The notes below the pieces were generated by a model, which was not told the origin of the DNA, searched no databases, and saw nothing but the letters and a program-made list of their open reading frames with translations. The position numbers and the translations under genes are program-made. Below, piece by piece: positions 8,255-16,325 of a stretch of 64,000 nt of DNA (positions within the stretch are counted from its first letter, which is position 1; each line of letters begins with the position of its first letter). Origin of the DNA: Sphingobium scionense (GTDB taxonomy: Bacteria > Pseudomonadota > Alphaproteobacteria > Sphingomonadales > Sphingomonadaceae); NCBI RefSeq assembly GCF_014197035.1, contig NZ_JACIEU010000011.1:124001-188000 (forward strand). Direction: 5' to 3'.

Positions 8255-11086
8255 ATGCAGATACGCCATGTTCTGGCGGGCATGTCGCTCGCTACATGCC
8301 TCGCGCCGACCCAACTGCTTGCCGCCCCTGCGCCGGACACCAGCCTGTCGCAGCGGCACAAATTCTCTATCCCGTCCCAGCCCCTGAGCGGCGCGCTGCG
8401 GGCGCTGTCGGCGCAGGCCGGCATTCGCATCCTCTTCCCCTATGACGAGGTCGCGAGCATCCGCAGCCGTCGGGTCGAAGGATGGCTGAGCACCGACGAA
8501 GCGCTGAACCAGTTGCTCGCCGGCACCGCATTGCGCCGTTCCCCGGCCGGCGCAGGCGTCATCGCGCTCGTCACCCCGCAAAACCGCAGCGCCGTGCGGC
8601 GACGCCCGCTGGCGATCCAGTTCGCGCAGGCCAGCGGTTCATCCACGCTCGATGGCCTGGCCATGGCCCCGGCGCCCGAGCCGGCGGCCGAATCCGCCCC
8701 CATCATCGTCACGGGCACCCGCCAGACGACCCGCACCGTCGCCGAAAGCCTGGCGCCGATCGACGTGCTGGGCGAAAAGGATCTGGAAGCGAGCGGCAAG
8801 CAGTCGGTGCGCGACCTGCTGGGCACGCTCGTCCCGTCGATCAACGTGTCGAACAATGGCGCCGGCGCCAGCTGGGCGGTGCGCACCCTGTCGCTGCGCG
8901 GCCTGGGCGGCGACCAGTTGCTGGTGCTGGTCAATGGCAAGCGGCGCCATAATACCGCCACCCTGTTCATCAACGGATCGGTCCAGAATGGCCAGTCGCC
9001 GCCGGACCTGGACCTGATCCCCGGCAATGCGATCCAGCGGATCGAGGTGCTGCGCGACGGCGCATCGGCCCAATATGGGTCGGACGCGATCGCCGGCGTC
9101 GTCAACATCATCCTGAAGAACGACACCCAGGGCGGCGCGGCGCTGACCATGGGCAGCACCGCCGACAATGGCGGCTGGCAGGGCCGCTGGCAGATCGACA
9201 AGGGCTTCGCGATCGGCCCGGACGGCGGCTATATCCACCTGTCGGGCGAAGGCGTGCTCCAGGACAATACGGTGGTGAACAGCAGCCCGATCACCAGCAA
9301 TCCCTTCTATCCCACCGGCGACGCGCGCAATGCCGATCCGGACCGCATTCGCGCCAGATATGGCCAGCCGCAGGTCATCGGCGGCAATGCCAGCTATGAT
9401 GCGATGATGCCGGTCGGCGGGACCATGGAGATGTACAGCTTCGGCACTTACTCCAAGCGGCATGCGGCCGGCTGGCTGACCTATCGCAACCCGGCGGCAC
9501 TCAACAACATCCTGGATATCTACCCCGAAGGCTATATTCCGCGCATCCACGTCTATGACGAGGATTTTCAGGTCGCCGGTGGGCTGCGTGGCGAGATTGG
9601 CGGCGGGGTGCATGTCGACCTGTCGACCAGCTATGCGCAGGACGCGGTCAAATATGCGCAGACCACCTCGCTCAACCCCTCCATGGGGCCGGCCAGCCCC
9701 ACCCATTTCTACCTCGGCAAGATCCGCTTCGACGAATGGACCAGCAATCTCGACTTCAGCAAGGAACTGGACATCGGCCTCGCCGGGCCGCTTTCGGTCG
9801 CGGTCGGTGCCGAGTATAAGAAGAACAAGTTCCTGATCGGGCGAGGCGACCCGGAATCCTATATCGATGGCGGCTATGTCTCGCCGGCCGGCAGCTGGTG
9901 GGCGGGGGCGACGCGCACCGGGGTCGGGTCGCAGGGCGTCACCGGCTTTGTCCCCGAAGGCGCCGGCAGTTGGAACCGCGACAACTGGAGCGCCTATCTC
10001 AACCTGGAAGGTGAGATCATCGAGGGGCTGGAGTTCGGCCTGGCCGGGCGGCACGAGGATTATTCCGACTTCGGCACCACCGATACCGGCAAGGCGTCGC
10101 TGCGCTTCGAGCCGTTTCGCGGCTTTGCCATTCGCGGCACCGCCAGCACCGGCTTTCGCGCGCCGACGCTGCAGCAGCAGCATTATGCGTCCTCCTCCAC
10201 GATCAACGTCACCGTCAACGGCGTGAACCAGCTGCTGCCGGTGCAGGCGCTGCCGGTAGACGGCGTCGCCGCGCGGGCGCTGGGGGCGCAGCCGCTGAAG
10301 CCGGAAAAGTCGACCAACTTTTCCGCCGGCATCGTCCTGACCCCGGCGCCCAATTTCAACGTCACGGTCGACGCCTATCAGATCAAGGTCAGGGACCGCA
10401 TCCTGCTGTCCGAAACGCTGAGCGGCCCGGTGGTCATGAATGCGCTGGCGGCAGCGGGCATACAGGGCATTGCCGGCGGCCTCATCTTCTCCAACGCGGC
10501 CGACACGCGCACTCGCGGCCTCGATATCGTCAGCACCTATCGGGCGGGGCTGGGCGACCTTGGCACCGCGACGATCAGCCTGTCCGCCAATTTCAACAAG
10601 ACCATCTTCACCCATATCGACCCGGTCCCCGACGAGATCGCCGCATCCGGGCTGGTGCTGATCGGCCGGGCCAAGCAGGGCGACCTTTCCGAAGGGACGC
10701 CGCGCGACAAGCTGATCGGCAACATCCTGTGGGAAAAGGGTGATTTCAATCTGAACCTGCGCGCCACCCGCTATGGCAAAATCTATCAGCGGGCCAGTGC
10801 GGCCGTCTATCATACCGAGGATTTTCAAAGCTGCACGGCAGGCAGCACCGGTTGCCTTTATGATTATGTCGACGAGAAACTGAGCCCCAAGACGATCCTC
10901 GACCTCGAACTGGGCTACCGACTGACGCGGGGCGTCAAGCTGTCGGTCGGGGCCAATAATCTGCTCAACACCTATCCCAACAAATTGAGGCCGGTGAACC
11001 GGACGGCCGGCAGCCTCTACAATGGCTATGCCCCCTATGGGATCAGCGGCGGTTTCTATTATGGGCGGCTGAACCTGGAATTCTGA
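8255..11086 (+). CDS. TonB-dependent receptor with N-terminal STN domain
   Basis: 943 residues; an outer-membrane active transporter powered by TonB. Signal peptide at residues 1-25 (cleavage near L-L-A-A-P), STN secretin/TonB short N-terminal domain at about 40-100 (F-S-I-P-S-Q-P-L-S-G-A-L), then the plug at about 165-300 with I-I-V-T-G-T-R, R-I-E-V-L-R-D-G-A-S-A-Q-Y-G-S-D-A-I-A-G-V-V-N, and the 22-strand barrel ending in a terminal aromatic (L-N-L-E-F). STN domains normally talk to a FecR-type anti-sigma factor; none is adjacent, although a different sigma/anti-sigma pair lies convergently just downstream. Start 8255 follows an AGGGGA ribosome site. The substrate is unknown. Confidence 0.93.
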   Translation: MQIRHVLAGMSLATCLAPTQLLAAPAPDTSLSQRHKFSIPSQPLSGALRALSAQAGIRILFPYDEVASIRSRRVEGWLSTDEALNQLLAGTALRRSPAGAGVIALVTPQNRSAVRRRPLAIQFAQASGSSTLDGLAMAPAPEPAAESAPIIVTGTRQTTRTVAESLAPIDVLGEKDLEASGKQSVRDLLGTLVPSINVSNNGAGASWAVRTLSLRGLGGDQLLVLVNGKRRHNTATLFINGSVQNGQSPPDLDLIPGNAIQRIEVLRDGASAQYGSDAIAGVVNIILKNDTQGGAALTMGSTADNGGWQGRWQIDKGFAIGPDGGYIHLSGEGVLQDNTVVNSSPITSNPFYPTGDARNADPDRIRARYGQPQVIGGNASYDAMMPVGGTMEMYSFGTYSKRHAAGWLTYRNPAALNNILDIYPEGYIPRIHVYDEDFQVAGGLRGEIGGGVHVDLSTSYAQDAVKYAQTTSLNPSMGPASPTHFYLGKIRFDEWTSNLDFSKELDIGLAGPLSVAVGAEYKKNKFLIGRGDPESYIDGGYVSPAGSWWAGATRTGVGSQGVTGFVPEGAGSWNRDNWSAYLNLEGEIIEGLEFGLAGRHEDYSDFGTTDTGKASLRFEPFRGFAIRGTASTGFRAPTLQQQHYASSSTINVTVNGVNQLLPVQALPVDGVAARALGAQPLKPEKSTNFSAGIVLTPAPNFNVTVDAYQIKVRDRILLSETLSGPVVMNALAAAGIQGIAGGLIFSNAADTRTRGLDIVSTYRAGLGDLGTATISLSANFNKTIFTHIDPVPDEIAASGLVLIGRAKQGDLSEGTPRDKLIGNILWEKGDFNLNLRATRYGKIYQRASAAVYHTEDFQSCTAGSTGCLYDYVDEKLSPKTILDLELGYRLTRGVKLSVGANNLLNTYPNKLRPVNRTAGSLYNGYAPYGISGGFYYGRLNLEF

Positions 11087-11144
11087 CGCGACAGTTGAAA
11101 GTTCACAGTGTCGTGCAACGCGAAATCGGCCGTTTTTGCGGCCT

Positions 11145-11173
11145 AGCGCGCCTGTCAGGCTTCCCTGACGCGC
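11145..11173 (+). terminator. Imperfect hairpin after the TonB receptor gene
   Basis: A 6-bp stem (11154-11159 with 11164-11169, loop CTTC) extended by GCGC pairs beyond a 2-base bulge, in the 145-base gap between convergent genes. No T-tract. The rest of the gap holds three loose repeats of GAAGCGAC and nothing else recognisable. Confidence 0.35.
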
Positions 11174-11231
11174 CACCGAAGCGACGGTGAAGCGACACGG
11201 AAGCAACAGTCAGGCGACAGCGAAGCGGCAG

Positions 11232-11918
11232 TTAGCGCCAGCCGGCCGCCTGCGCCGCCCGCTCGCCCTGCGCATCGACCGGGGCGCCGTCGATCAGGCC
11301 GTCGATGGTGGCGAGAAGGCGCGGATCGGCCGAGGCAGCCTGACGATATTCGCTCGCCTGGCCCTTGCCGGACACCGCCTGCAGCAATTGCCAGCCGGCA
11401 TCGGTGCGGCAGGCGACACCGGCCATGGCCGCGCCGTCGAAGCTGCGGCACCAGCCGCCGCCCTTGCGCCGGAAGCTGAGGCCGATGTGAATGGAACCGC
11501 CCTCCCCGGCCGAGGCCAATTGGCTGTCGAGCGCGGTGGCGAGCGATCCCCGCGCCAGCATCGCGCCATTCCTGACCGCAATCGGTCCGTCTTGTCCGCC
11601 CGACATATGGCCGATACCCAAGCCCAGCAGCAGGCTGGCGGCGATCGCGCCGCCCGTAACCCAGCTCCAGCGTCGCGAGGGTCGCGCGATCGGCACCACC
11701 GTCGGCGAGGCGAGCATGGCCTGCATCGACGCAGGCACATCCTCCTGCGCGATCGGCGCGAAATGGCCGGCCAGCCGCGCGCGCAGCCGGCGATGCTGCT
11801 CCAGTCGGGCGGCCAGCGCGGGATCGTCCGCCACCGCGCGGTCAACGCGCCGCCGGGTCACCTCATCCAGTTCGCCATCCACCCAGGCGATCAGCATGGC
11901 TTCGTCAATGTCGGTCAT
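11232..11918 (-). CDS. Anti-sigma factor, single-pass membrane protein
   Basis: 228 residues. The cytoplasmic N-terminal part (1-85) has the short helical A-W-V-D-G-E-L-D and D-P-A-L-A-A-R-L-E-Q-H-R pattern of sphingomonad/ChrR-like anti-sigma factors, though no zinc-binding H-x3-C-x2-C is present. A transmembrane helix lies at about 87-107 (W-V-T-G-G-A-I-A-A-S-L-L-L), followed by a roughly 120-residue periplasmic domain with two cysteines (WCRSF and VACRT) that could form a disulfide sensor. It starts inside the stop of the ECF sigma gene (4-base overlap), the usual arrangement for translational coupling of a sigma factor and its inhibitor. The signal sensed is unknown. Confidence 0.8.
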   Translation of the reverse strand: MTDIDEAMLIAWVDGELDEVTRRRVDRAVADDPALAARLEQHRRLRARLAGHFAPIAQEDVPASMQAMLASPTVVPIARPSRRWSWVTGGAIAASLLLGLGIGHMSGGQDGPIAVRNGAMLARGSLATALDSQLASAGEGGSIHIGLSFRRKGGGWCRSFDGAAMAGVACRTDAGWQLLQAVSGKGQASEYRQAASADPRLLATIDGLIDGAPVDAQGERAAQAAGWR

Positions 11919-12403
11919 GCCGCTTCCCCCAAGAGTTCGATGAGCGCGCCGCGTCCGCGCACCAGCCGCGACGTCAGCGTGCCCATCGGTATGTTCAATA
12001 TCGCAGCCGCCTCCTTGTAGGACAGCCCCTCCACCAGCACGAGCGCGATCGCCTCGCGCTGTTCGGGCGGCAGCGCCTGCATCGCCCGGTCGACGTCGGA
12101 CAGGGTCATGGCCTGTTCCACCGCCTTGTCGCCGGCATAACCGACGTCGGCCCCCGCCTCTTCCGGCGCGAAGGTTCTGGCGGCCCGCTGACGGGCGCGA
12201 CCCTCATCGATCCAAAGATTGCGCATGATCCGATACATCCAGCTGTCGAGCCGCGTGCCCGGTTGCCACTGGTCGCGGGCGCGCAGCCCCTTTTCCAGTG
12301 CCGCCTGGCACAGATCGTCGCCATCGGCGCGATCATGCGACAGGCTGGCGGCAAAACGCCGCAGCCGGGGCAGGATCGCCAGCAGGTCGCGCTCGAACGA
12401 CAT
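11915..12403 (-). CDS. ECF-type RNA polymerase sigma factor
   Basis: 162 residues, the typical size of a minimal extracytoplasmic-function sigma factor. Region 2 (about 10-75) contains D-D-L-C-Q-A-A-L-E-K-G and W-M-Y-R-I-M-R-N-L, which recognise the -10 element; region 4 (about 105-155) holds L-P-P-E-Q-R-E-A and the helix-turn-helix Y-K-E-A-A-A-I-L-N-I-P-M-G-T-L. ATG 12403 follows TGGAGA. It is divergent from the subtilisin-like protease across a region full of inverted repeats, and is translationally coupled to its anti-sigma factor. Likely targets include its own promoter and possibly the divergent protease, an inference from position only. Confidence 0.9.
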   Translation of the reverse strand: MSFERDLLAILPRLRRFAASLSHDRADGDDLCQAALEKGLRARDQWQPGTRLDSWMYRIMRNLWIDEGRARQRAARTFAPEEAGADVGYAGDKAVEQAMTLSDVDRAMQALPPEQREAIALVLVEGLSYKEAAAILNIPMGTLTSRLVRGRGALIELLGEAA

Positions 12404-12430
12404 GGTTTCTCCAAAATATTCTTCGTTTGG

Positions 12431-12452
12431 AAAATGCGCCCAAGCGCATTTT
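12431..12452. repeat. Palindrome 1: perfect 9-bp inverted repeat
   Basis: AAAATGCGC and GCGCATTTT around a 4-base loop. Read on the minus strand it lies in the 5' leader of the ECF sigma gene, 28 bases before its start, with a run of T after the GC core, so it could act as an attenuator-like hairpin or as an operator. Confidence 0.7.
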
Positions 12453-12460
12453 CAGTACCG

Positions 12461-12534
12461 CACCGGCCCTCTCCCCCACCCGGCCACCCATAGAATATAG
12501 CCGTTGGGTGGCCGGGTGGGGGAGAGGGCCGGTG
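12461..12534. repeat. Palindrome 2: perfect 30-bp inverted repeat with 14-base loop
   Basis: Left arm 12461-12490 and right arm 12505-12534 are exact reverse complements over 30 bases, rich in C on one arm and G on the other. A perfect stem this long is unusual for a terminator and resembles REP-like or MITE-like elements. Flanking bases (CAGTACCG and CAGCAA) show no convincing target duplication. Confidence 0.85.
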
Positions 12535-12538
12535 CAGC

Positions 12539-12560
12539 AAATCCGGTTTCAATCGGATTT
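12539..12560. repeat. Palindrome 3: 7-bp inverted repeat
   Basis: AAATCCG (12539-12545) and CGGATTT (12554-12560) around 8 bases, four bases after palindrome 2. Confidence 0.6.
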
Positions 12561-12577
12561 ACAAACGACCACTTCAG

Positions 12578-12609
12578 GGATGAAACGTCCCTGCCCGGCC
12601 GTTTCATCC
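12578..12609. repeat. Palindrome 4: 10-bp inverted repeat
   Basis: GGATGAAACG (12578-12587) and CGTTTCATCC (12600-12609) around a 12-base GC-rich spacer; the last dyad of the cluster on the protease side. Confidence 0.65.
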
Positions 12610-12697
12610 TTCAGAAAGTCCAGCAACCGGAATTTTTTTGACGATGGACGATTTTGACGCTGAAAAGGCCGGCGATGACCGGCGGGAAGAGACAGAG

Positions 12698-13966
12698 ATG
12701 AGATGGACGCGCCCGTTGCTGATCGCGGGATTGTGGCTCGCAGCACCGGGTGCGCAGGCGCAATTGCTGCCGGCGCCGGCCGCCGGTGCGCTGGGGGGCG
12801 GTGCGCTGGGCGGGGTCGGCCAGATAGTGCCCGACACGCTCGACCGGCTGGGCGGCATCGTCGACCAGAGCGACCTGGATCGGCTGTCGCCGGCGCGGCT
12901 GGCCGATCGCCTGGCAGCGGCGCGCGCGGCGCGGATCGACGCGCTGTTGCGCCAGCATGGCGACGCGGTCGAACTGGACGACCAACGCCAACCCGCAAGG
13001 CGCGGCATCATCCTGCTGACCGGGGCGGATGCGGCCGCTATCGAGAAACTGCGGGCGGCCGGCTATGGGGTGGAACGGGTCGAGGCCGAGGGGATCGACA
13101 TGGCGATCACCCGACTGAGTGTGCCCGACGGCCAGAGCCTGGCGCGGGCGCTGCGCAGCGTGCGCAAGATCGCCCCGCAGGCGCAGGCGAGCGCAGACAA
13201 TCTCTATTTCCCGAGCGGCGCGGCTGCGGAGGGGCGATCCGCTACACTGGCGAGCCATGGCAGTGTCGGGCGCGGCGCGGCCGGGCTGATCGATGGCGGC
13301 GTGGCCGCACATCCGGCGCTGGCGGGCGCGATCGAACAGCGTGGCTTCGTCGCCGGCGCACCCAGGGCCAGCGCCCATGGCACGGCGGTCGCGTCGCTGA
13401 TCGGCGGCAGTGGCCGCGTGAAGGGCGCCGCGCCGGGCACGCCGCTGCTGGTCGCCGATGTCTATGGCGACGATCCGGCCGGCGGCAGCAGCTTTGCCAT
13501 CGTCCGCGCGCTGGGCTGGATGGCGGCGCGCGGCGCGAAGGTGGTGACGATCAGCCTGGTCGGGCCGGACAATCCCTTGCTGGCCGGGGCGATCCGCCTG
13601 GTGCGCGACAAGGGGGTGATGCTGGTCGCGGCAGTCGGCAATGACGGCCCGGCCGCCCCGCCCGCCTACCCCGCATCCTACCCGCAGGTGATCGCCGTGA
13701 CCGGCGTGGACGGGCGCGGCCGGTTGCTGCCCGAGGCCGGTCGCGCGGCCCATGTCGATTTCGCTGCGCCCGGCGCGGACATGATGGCCGCCGACATGGC
13801 GGGCGGCCGGGACAAGGTGCGCGGCACATCCTTTGCGGCGCCTTTGGTGGCCGGGCGGCTGATGGCTGGCGGATCGGTCGAGGCGTTGCGGCGGGAGGCA
13901 AAACCCGCTCGCGGCAAGGGCTATGGCGCCGGCATATTGTGCGACGCGTGCAGAAATATGGATTGA
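12698..13966 (+). CDS. Subtilisin-like (S8) serine protease, exported
   Basis: 422 residues. Signal peptide 1-21 (M-R-W-T-R-P-L-L-I-A-G-L, cleavage at A-Q-A-Q), a Gly/Ala-rich linker (25-42), a pro-region-like stretch to about 165, then the S8 domain with Asp199 (GLIDGG), His228 (AHGTAVAS), the oxyanion Asn315 (VGNDGPAAPP) and nucleophile Ser378 (RGTSFAAPLVAG). All four catalytic positions are intact, so it should be active in the periplasm or outside the cell. The start at 12698 is preferred over 12638/12644 because it has a GGGAAGAG ribosome site and opens the signal peptide. Divergent from the ECF sigma gene; followed by a secreted repeat protein sharing its unusual mature N-terminus. Confidence 0.9.
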   Translation: MRWTRPLLIAGLWLAAPGAQAQLLPAPAAGALGGGALGGVGQIVPDTLDRLGGIVDQSDLDRLSPARLADRLAAARAARIDALLRQHGDAVELDDQRQPARRGIILLTGADAAAIEKLRAAGYGVERVEAEGIDMAITRLSVPDGQSLARALRSVRKIAPQAQASADNLYFPSGAAAEGRSATLASHGSVGRGAAGLIDGGVAAHPALAGAIEQRGFVAGAPRASAHGTAVASLIGGSGRVKGAAPGTPLLVADVYGDDPAGGSSFAIVRALGWMAARGAKVVTISLVGPDNPLLAGAIRLVRDKGVMLVAAVGNDGPAAPPAYPASYPQVIAVTGVDGRGRLLPEAGRAAHVDFAAPGADMMAADMAGGRDKVRGTSFAAPLVAGRLMAGGSVEALRREAKPARGKGYGAGILCDACRNMD

Positions 13967-14065
13967 ATTACCGTAGCTTGTAAGAAAATTTCTGGCTTCC
14001 GGGATTAAAGCGAAACGCCCCGCCGTTGTCCTGTCATCGGATCAAGATGACCAAGGAGACGGTCC

Positions 14066-14752
14066 ATGAAGACGCAGATTATCATCGCAACCGCCTGCCT
14101 CGCGGCGCTCACCACAGCCCCCGCCTCTGCCCAGTTGCTGGGCGGTGGCGGCGCCTTGGGTGGTGGCGGCCTGGGTGGCATCACCGGCGGCCTGGGCGGC
14201 ACGCTGGGCGGTTCGTTCGGCGGATCGGGTAGCCTGGATCGCAGCATCGACCTCGACAATGGCCGGGTCGGCGCCAGCGGCAACGGCAATGGCCGCGCCG
14301 AAGGATCGGCAAGCCGTCATGGCAAGAGCCGCTCGGCCAGCGGATCGGGATCGACCGGCGGCAATCTGGCGGTCGATACGCTGGGCACCAGCGATGTGAC
14401 CGGCGCAACCGATGCGGCGCGCAGCCGGGCCGGCGACACGGCCGGCGCCGCACGAGACCGGGCGGAAAGCGGCGTCGCGACGGCGCGCGACCGGGCGAGC
14501 AGCACCGTGGCATCGGCCCGTGACCGGGCAGGTAGCACGGTTGCCACCGCACGGGATCGGGCGGGCTCGACGGCCAGCGGCGCACGGTCGACGGCGGGGA
14601 ATGTCGCGGGCAACGCGACCCATGCCATCGGCAGCGCCGCGTCGATCGACGCCAGCGGCCAGCTTTCGGGCAGCGGCGAGACCCATGGCAGCACCAGCCA
14701 GCCGCAGGGCGAGGCCGCTACCCCTTCCTCTTCCGATCAGGCGACGGATTGA
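14066..14752 (+). CDS. Secreted low-complexity protein with LEA-like 11-residue repeats
   Basis: 228 residues, function unknown. Signal peptide 1-22 (cleavage A-S-A-Q), a glycine-rich stretch (26-57), a Gly/Ser/Asn-rich middle, then seven tandem 11-residue units from about 116 to 192. Four consecutive units carry the core ARDRA at 129, 140, 151 and 162, an exact 11-residue period; outer copies are degenerate. An amphipathic 11-mer with A-x-A-R-D-R-A resembles the motif of group 3 late-embryogenesis-abundant proteins, which stabilise membranes and proteins on drying. The C-terminus is Ser/Thr/Gln-rich and probably disordered. ATG 14066 follows AAGGAG. Downstream of the S8 protease after 99 bases, same strand. 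Confidence 0.75.
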   Translation: MKTQIIIATACLAALTTAPASAQLLGGGGALGGGGLGGITGGLGGTLGGSFGGSGSLDRSIDLDNGRVGASGNGNGRAEGSASRHGKSRSASGSGSTGGNLAVDTLGTSDVTGATDAARSRAGDTAGAARDRAESGVATARDRASSTVASARDRAGSTVATARDRAGSTASGARSTAGNVAGNATHAIGSAASIDASGQLSGSGETHGSTSQPQGEAATPSSSDQATD

Positions 14753-14786
14753 CCCCATAACCCCGTATCCCGTGACCTGACGGAAA

Positions 14787-14816
14787 CGGCCGGCGATCCT
14801 CATGGATCGCCGGCCG
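14787..14816. terminator. Strong 13-bp hairpin between convergent genes
   Basis: Perfect stem 14787-14799 with 14804-14816 and a TCAT loop. On the minus strand it is followed by GTTTCC, so it may terminate the PAS-MCP gene; on the plus strand it ends the transcript of the repeat protein without a T-tract. Confidence 0.6.
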
Positions 14817-14843
14817 CATCATGTCCGCAATCGGGCGACGGGA

Positions 14844-15461
14844 TCAGCTGGACGCGACCACCATGGCGCGGGCGCGATCGGTCGCCGCGCGCGTGTCCCC
14901 CGCCAGTTTCTTGACCTCGGCCGCGACCACCGCGAAGCCGCGCCCGGCCTCGCCGGCCCGTGCCGCCTCGATCGTGGCGTTGAGCGCCAGCAGGTTGGTC
15001 TGGTTGGCGATGCCGCTGATCGTGTCGACAATGTCGACCAGCCCGTCGACGGTGCTCTTGAGTTCCGCGCGCAAGATCTTGGAGGGGGTGGTGTCGGTCG
15101 CGATCTTGAGGATGCGCTCGACCCGACCTTCGGCATTGAAGACCGGATTATAGGTGGCCTGCAGCCACACCTCTTGCCCATTCTTACCCAGGCGACGATA
15201 TTCGCCGGCATCGAAATCGCCCTGCCCCAGCTTTTCCCACAGGGCGGCATAAGCGGCCGAACGCGCCTGCCCTTCGTCACAGAAGATGCGATGATGGCGC
15301 CCGACAATCTCTCCGAGGGCATAGCCCATGGTCGCCAGGAACAGGTCATTGGCCCAGAGGATCGTGCCGTCCGGCGCAAATTCGATCACCGCCTGCGAAC
15401 GGCAAATGGCGTCCCAGACGGCATCGCGGCTATGGGGGTGAATGGCCTGGCCCATGAACAT
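14844..15461 (-). CDS. Short soluble PAS domain - methyl-accepting chemotaxis-type transducer
   Basis: 205 residues. A PAS domain (about 15-130, containing [13 protein letters not shown] and the [12 protein letters not shown] segment) is joined to the conserved tip of an MCP signalling hairpin (about 135-205: [18 protein letters not shown] and [11 protein letters not shown]). There is no membrane segment, HAMP domain or long methylation helices; the coiled coil is a few turns long. Such half-length proteins are found in alphaproteobacteria and may be cytosolic redox or ligand sensors docking on CheA/CheW arrays. Start 15461 follows AAGGAG. ctrA lies upstream on the same strand but behind a terminator. 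Confidence 0.85.
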   Translation of the reverse strand: MFMGQAIHPHSRDAVWDAICRSQAVIEFAPDGTILWANDLFLATMGYALGEIVGRHHRIFCDEGQARSAAYAALWEKLGQGDFDAGEYRRLGKNGQEVWLQATYNPVFNAEGRVERILKIATDTTPSKILRAELKSTVDGLVDIVDTISGIANQTNLLALNATIEAARAGEAGRGFAVVAAEVKKLAGDTRAATDRARAMVVASS

Positions 15462-15551
15462 AAAACTCCTTCACCCCCGGCCTAGGCACGGATGGTAAAT
15501 AGCGGCTTAATTCTACAGAAATTACATGATTTGTAACAATATGGCGCCAAC

Positions 15552-15590
15552 GGAAAAGGCCGGCGATCCCTTCGGACCGCCGGCCTTTCC
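15552..15590 (-). terminator. Rho-independent terminator of ctrA
   Basis: An 11-bp GC-rich stem (15578-15588 with 15555-15565, plus closing pairs) lies about 30 bases after the ctrA stop on the minus strand and runs into TTTTCC. Position and form fit an intrinsic terminator. Confidence 0.75.
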
Positions 15591-15617
15591 ACCCCCTGAC
15601 ATAGAATCAGCGGTCGA

Positions 15618-16325
15618 TCAGGCAACCCGCGTTTCGAACGCCTCGACCTCATCGGGATCACGCAGCACATAGCCGCGACCCCAGACGGTCTCGATATAAT
15701 TGTCGCCGCTGCAGGCCAGTGCCAGCTTCTTGCGCAGCTTGCAGATGAAGACGTCGATGATCTTGAGTTCGGGCTCGTCCATGCCGCCATAGAGATGGTT
15801 GAGGAACATCTCCTTGGTCAGGGTCGTGCCCTTGCGGAGCGAGAGCAGCTCCAGCATCGCATATTCCTTGCCGGTCAGATGAACGCGGTTGCCGTCCACT
15901 TCCACGGTCTTCGCGTCGAGGTTCACCGCCAGCTTGCCGGTGCGGATGACCGACTGCGAATGGCCCTTCGAGCGGCGGACCACGGCGTGGATGCGCGCGA
16001 TCAGTTCCTCGCGATGGAACGGCTTGGTGACATAATCGTCGGCGCCGAAGCCGAAGGAACGGACCTTGCTGTCCATTTCGGCGACGCCCGACAGGATCAG
16101 CACCGGAGTCTGCACCCGCGCCGCCCGCAGCTTCTTGAGCACGTCATAGCCGTGCATGTCGGGCAGGTTGAGATCCAGACAGATGATGTCATAGTCGTAC
16201 AGCTTGCCGAGATCGAGGCCCTCTTCCCCAAGATCGGTGGTGTAGACATTGAAACCCTCGGTCGTGAGCATCAGCTCGATCGCCTTGGCGGTGGTTGGTT
16301 CGTCCTCAATCAGCAGCACGCGCAT
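15618..16325 (-). CDS. ctrA: Cell-cycle response regulator CtrA
   Basis: 235 residues; OmpR-family regulator with an N-terminal receiver (1-120; phospho-acceptor Asp in [14 protein letters not shown] switch residues in L-S-G-V-A and T-K-P-F) and a C-terminal winged helix (about 130-228; K-E-Y-A-M-L-E-L-L and W-G-R-G-Y-V-L). Sequence and length match CtrA, the master regulator controlling replication, motility and division genes in alphaproteobacteria. The ATG at 16325 gives the canonical MRVLLIEDE; the frame is open 29 codons further upstream but that part is not CtrA-like. A TTAA-N7-CTAAC site about 90 bases upstream fits CtrA autoregulation. The C-terminus (F-E-T-R-V-A) ends in a hydrophobic residue, as expected for a ClpXP-degraded CtrA. 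Confidence 0.95.
   Translation of the reverse strand: MRVLLIEDEPTTAKAIELMLTTEGFNVYTTDLGEEGLDLGKLYDYDIICLDLNLPDMHGYDVLKKLRAARVQTPVLILSGVAEMDSKVRSFGFGADDYVTKPFHREELIARIHAVVRRSKGHSQSVIRTGKLAVNLDAKTVEVDGNRVHLTGKEYAMLELLSLRKGTTLTKEMFLNHLYGGMDEPELKIIDVFICKLRKKLALACSGDNYIETVWGRGYVLRDPDEVEAFETRVA

Larger units (their letters stand above)
12404..12697. other. 294-bp divergent intergenic region carrying four inverted repeats
   Basis: The space between the ECF sigma gene and the protease contains no credible gene. It holds four successive perfect dyads (12431-12452, 12461-12534, 12539-12560, 12578-12609), listed separately, plus whatever promoters drive the two divergent genes. The frame upstream of the protease start is open from 12638, but that stretch sits before a proper signal peptide and ribosome site. 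Confidence 0.6.

Noticed and set aside
8639..11206. 855-codon minus-strand open frame opposite the TonB receptor
   Set aside because: Antisense shadow typical of high-GC DNA; no ribosome site or recognisable domain, while the plus strand has full receptor signatures.
11174..11231. Repeated GAAGCGAC in the gap after the TonB receptor
   Set aside because: Three loose copies with irregular spacing; too short and imperfect for an iteron or CRISPR-like repeat.
12461..12534. The 30-bp inverted repeat as an insertion sequence
   Set aside because: Only 74 bases, no transposase and no target duplication; kept as a repeat only.
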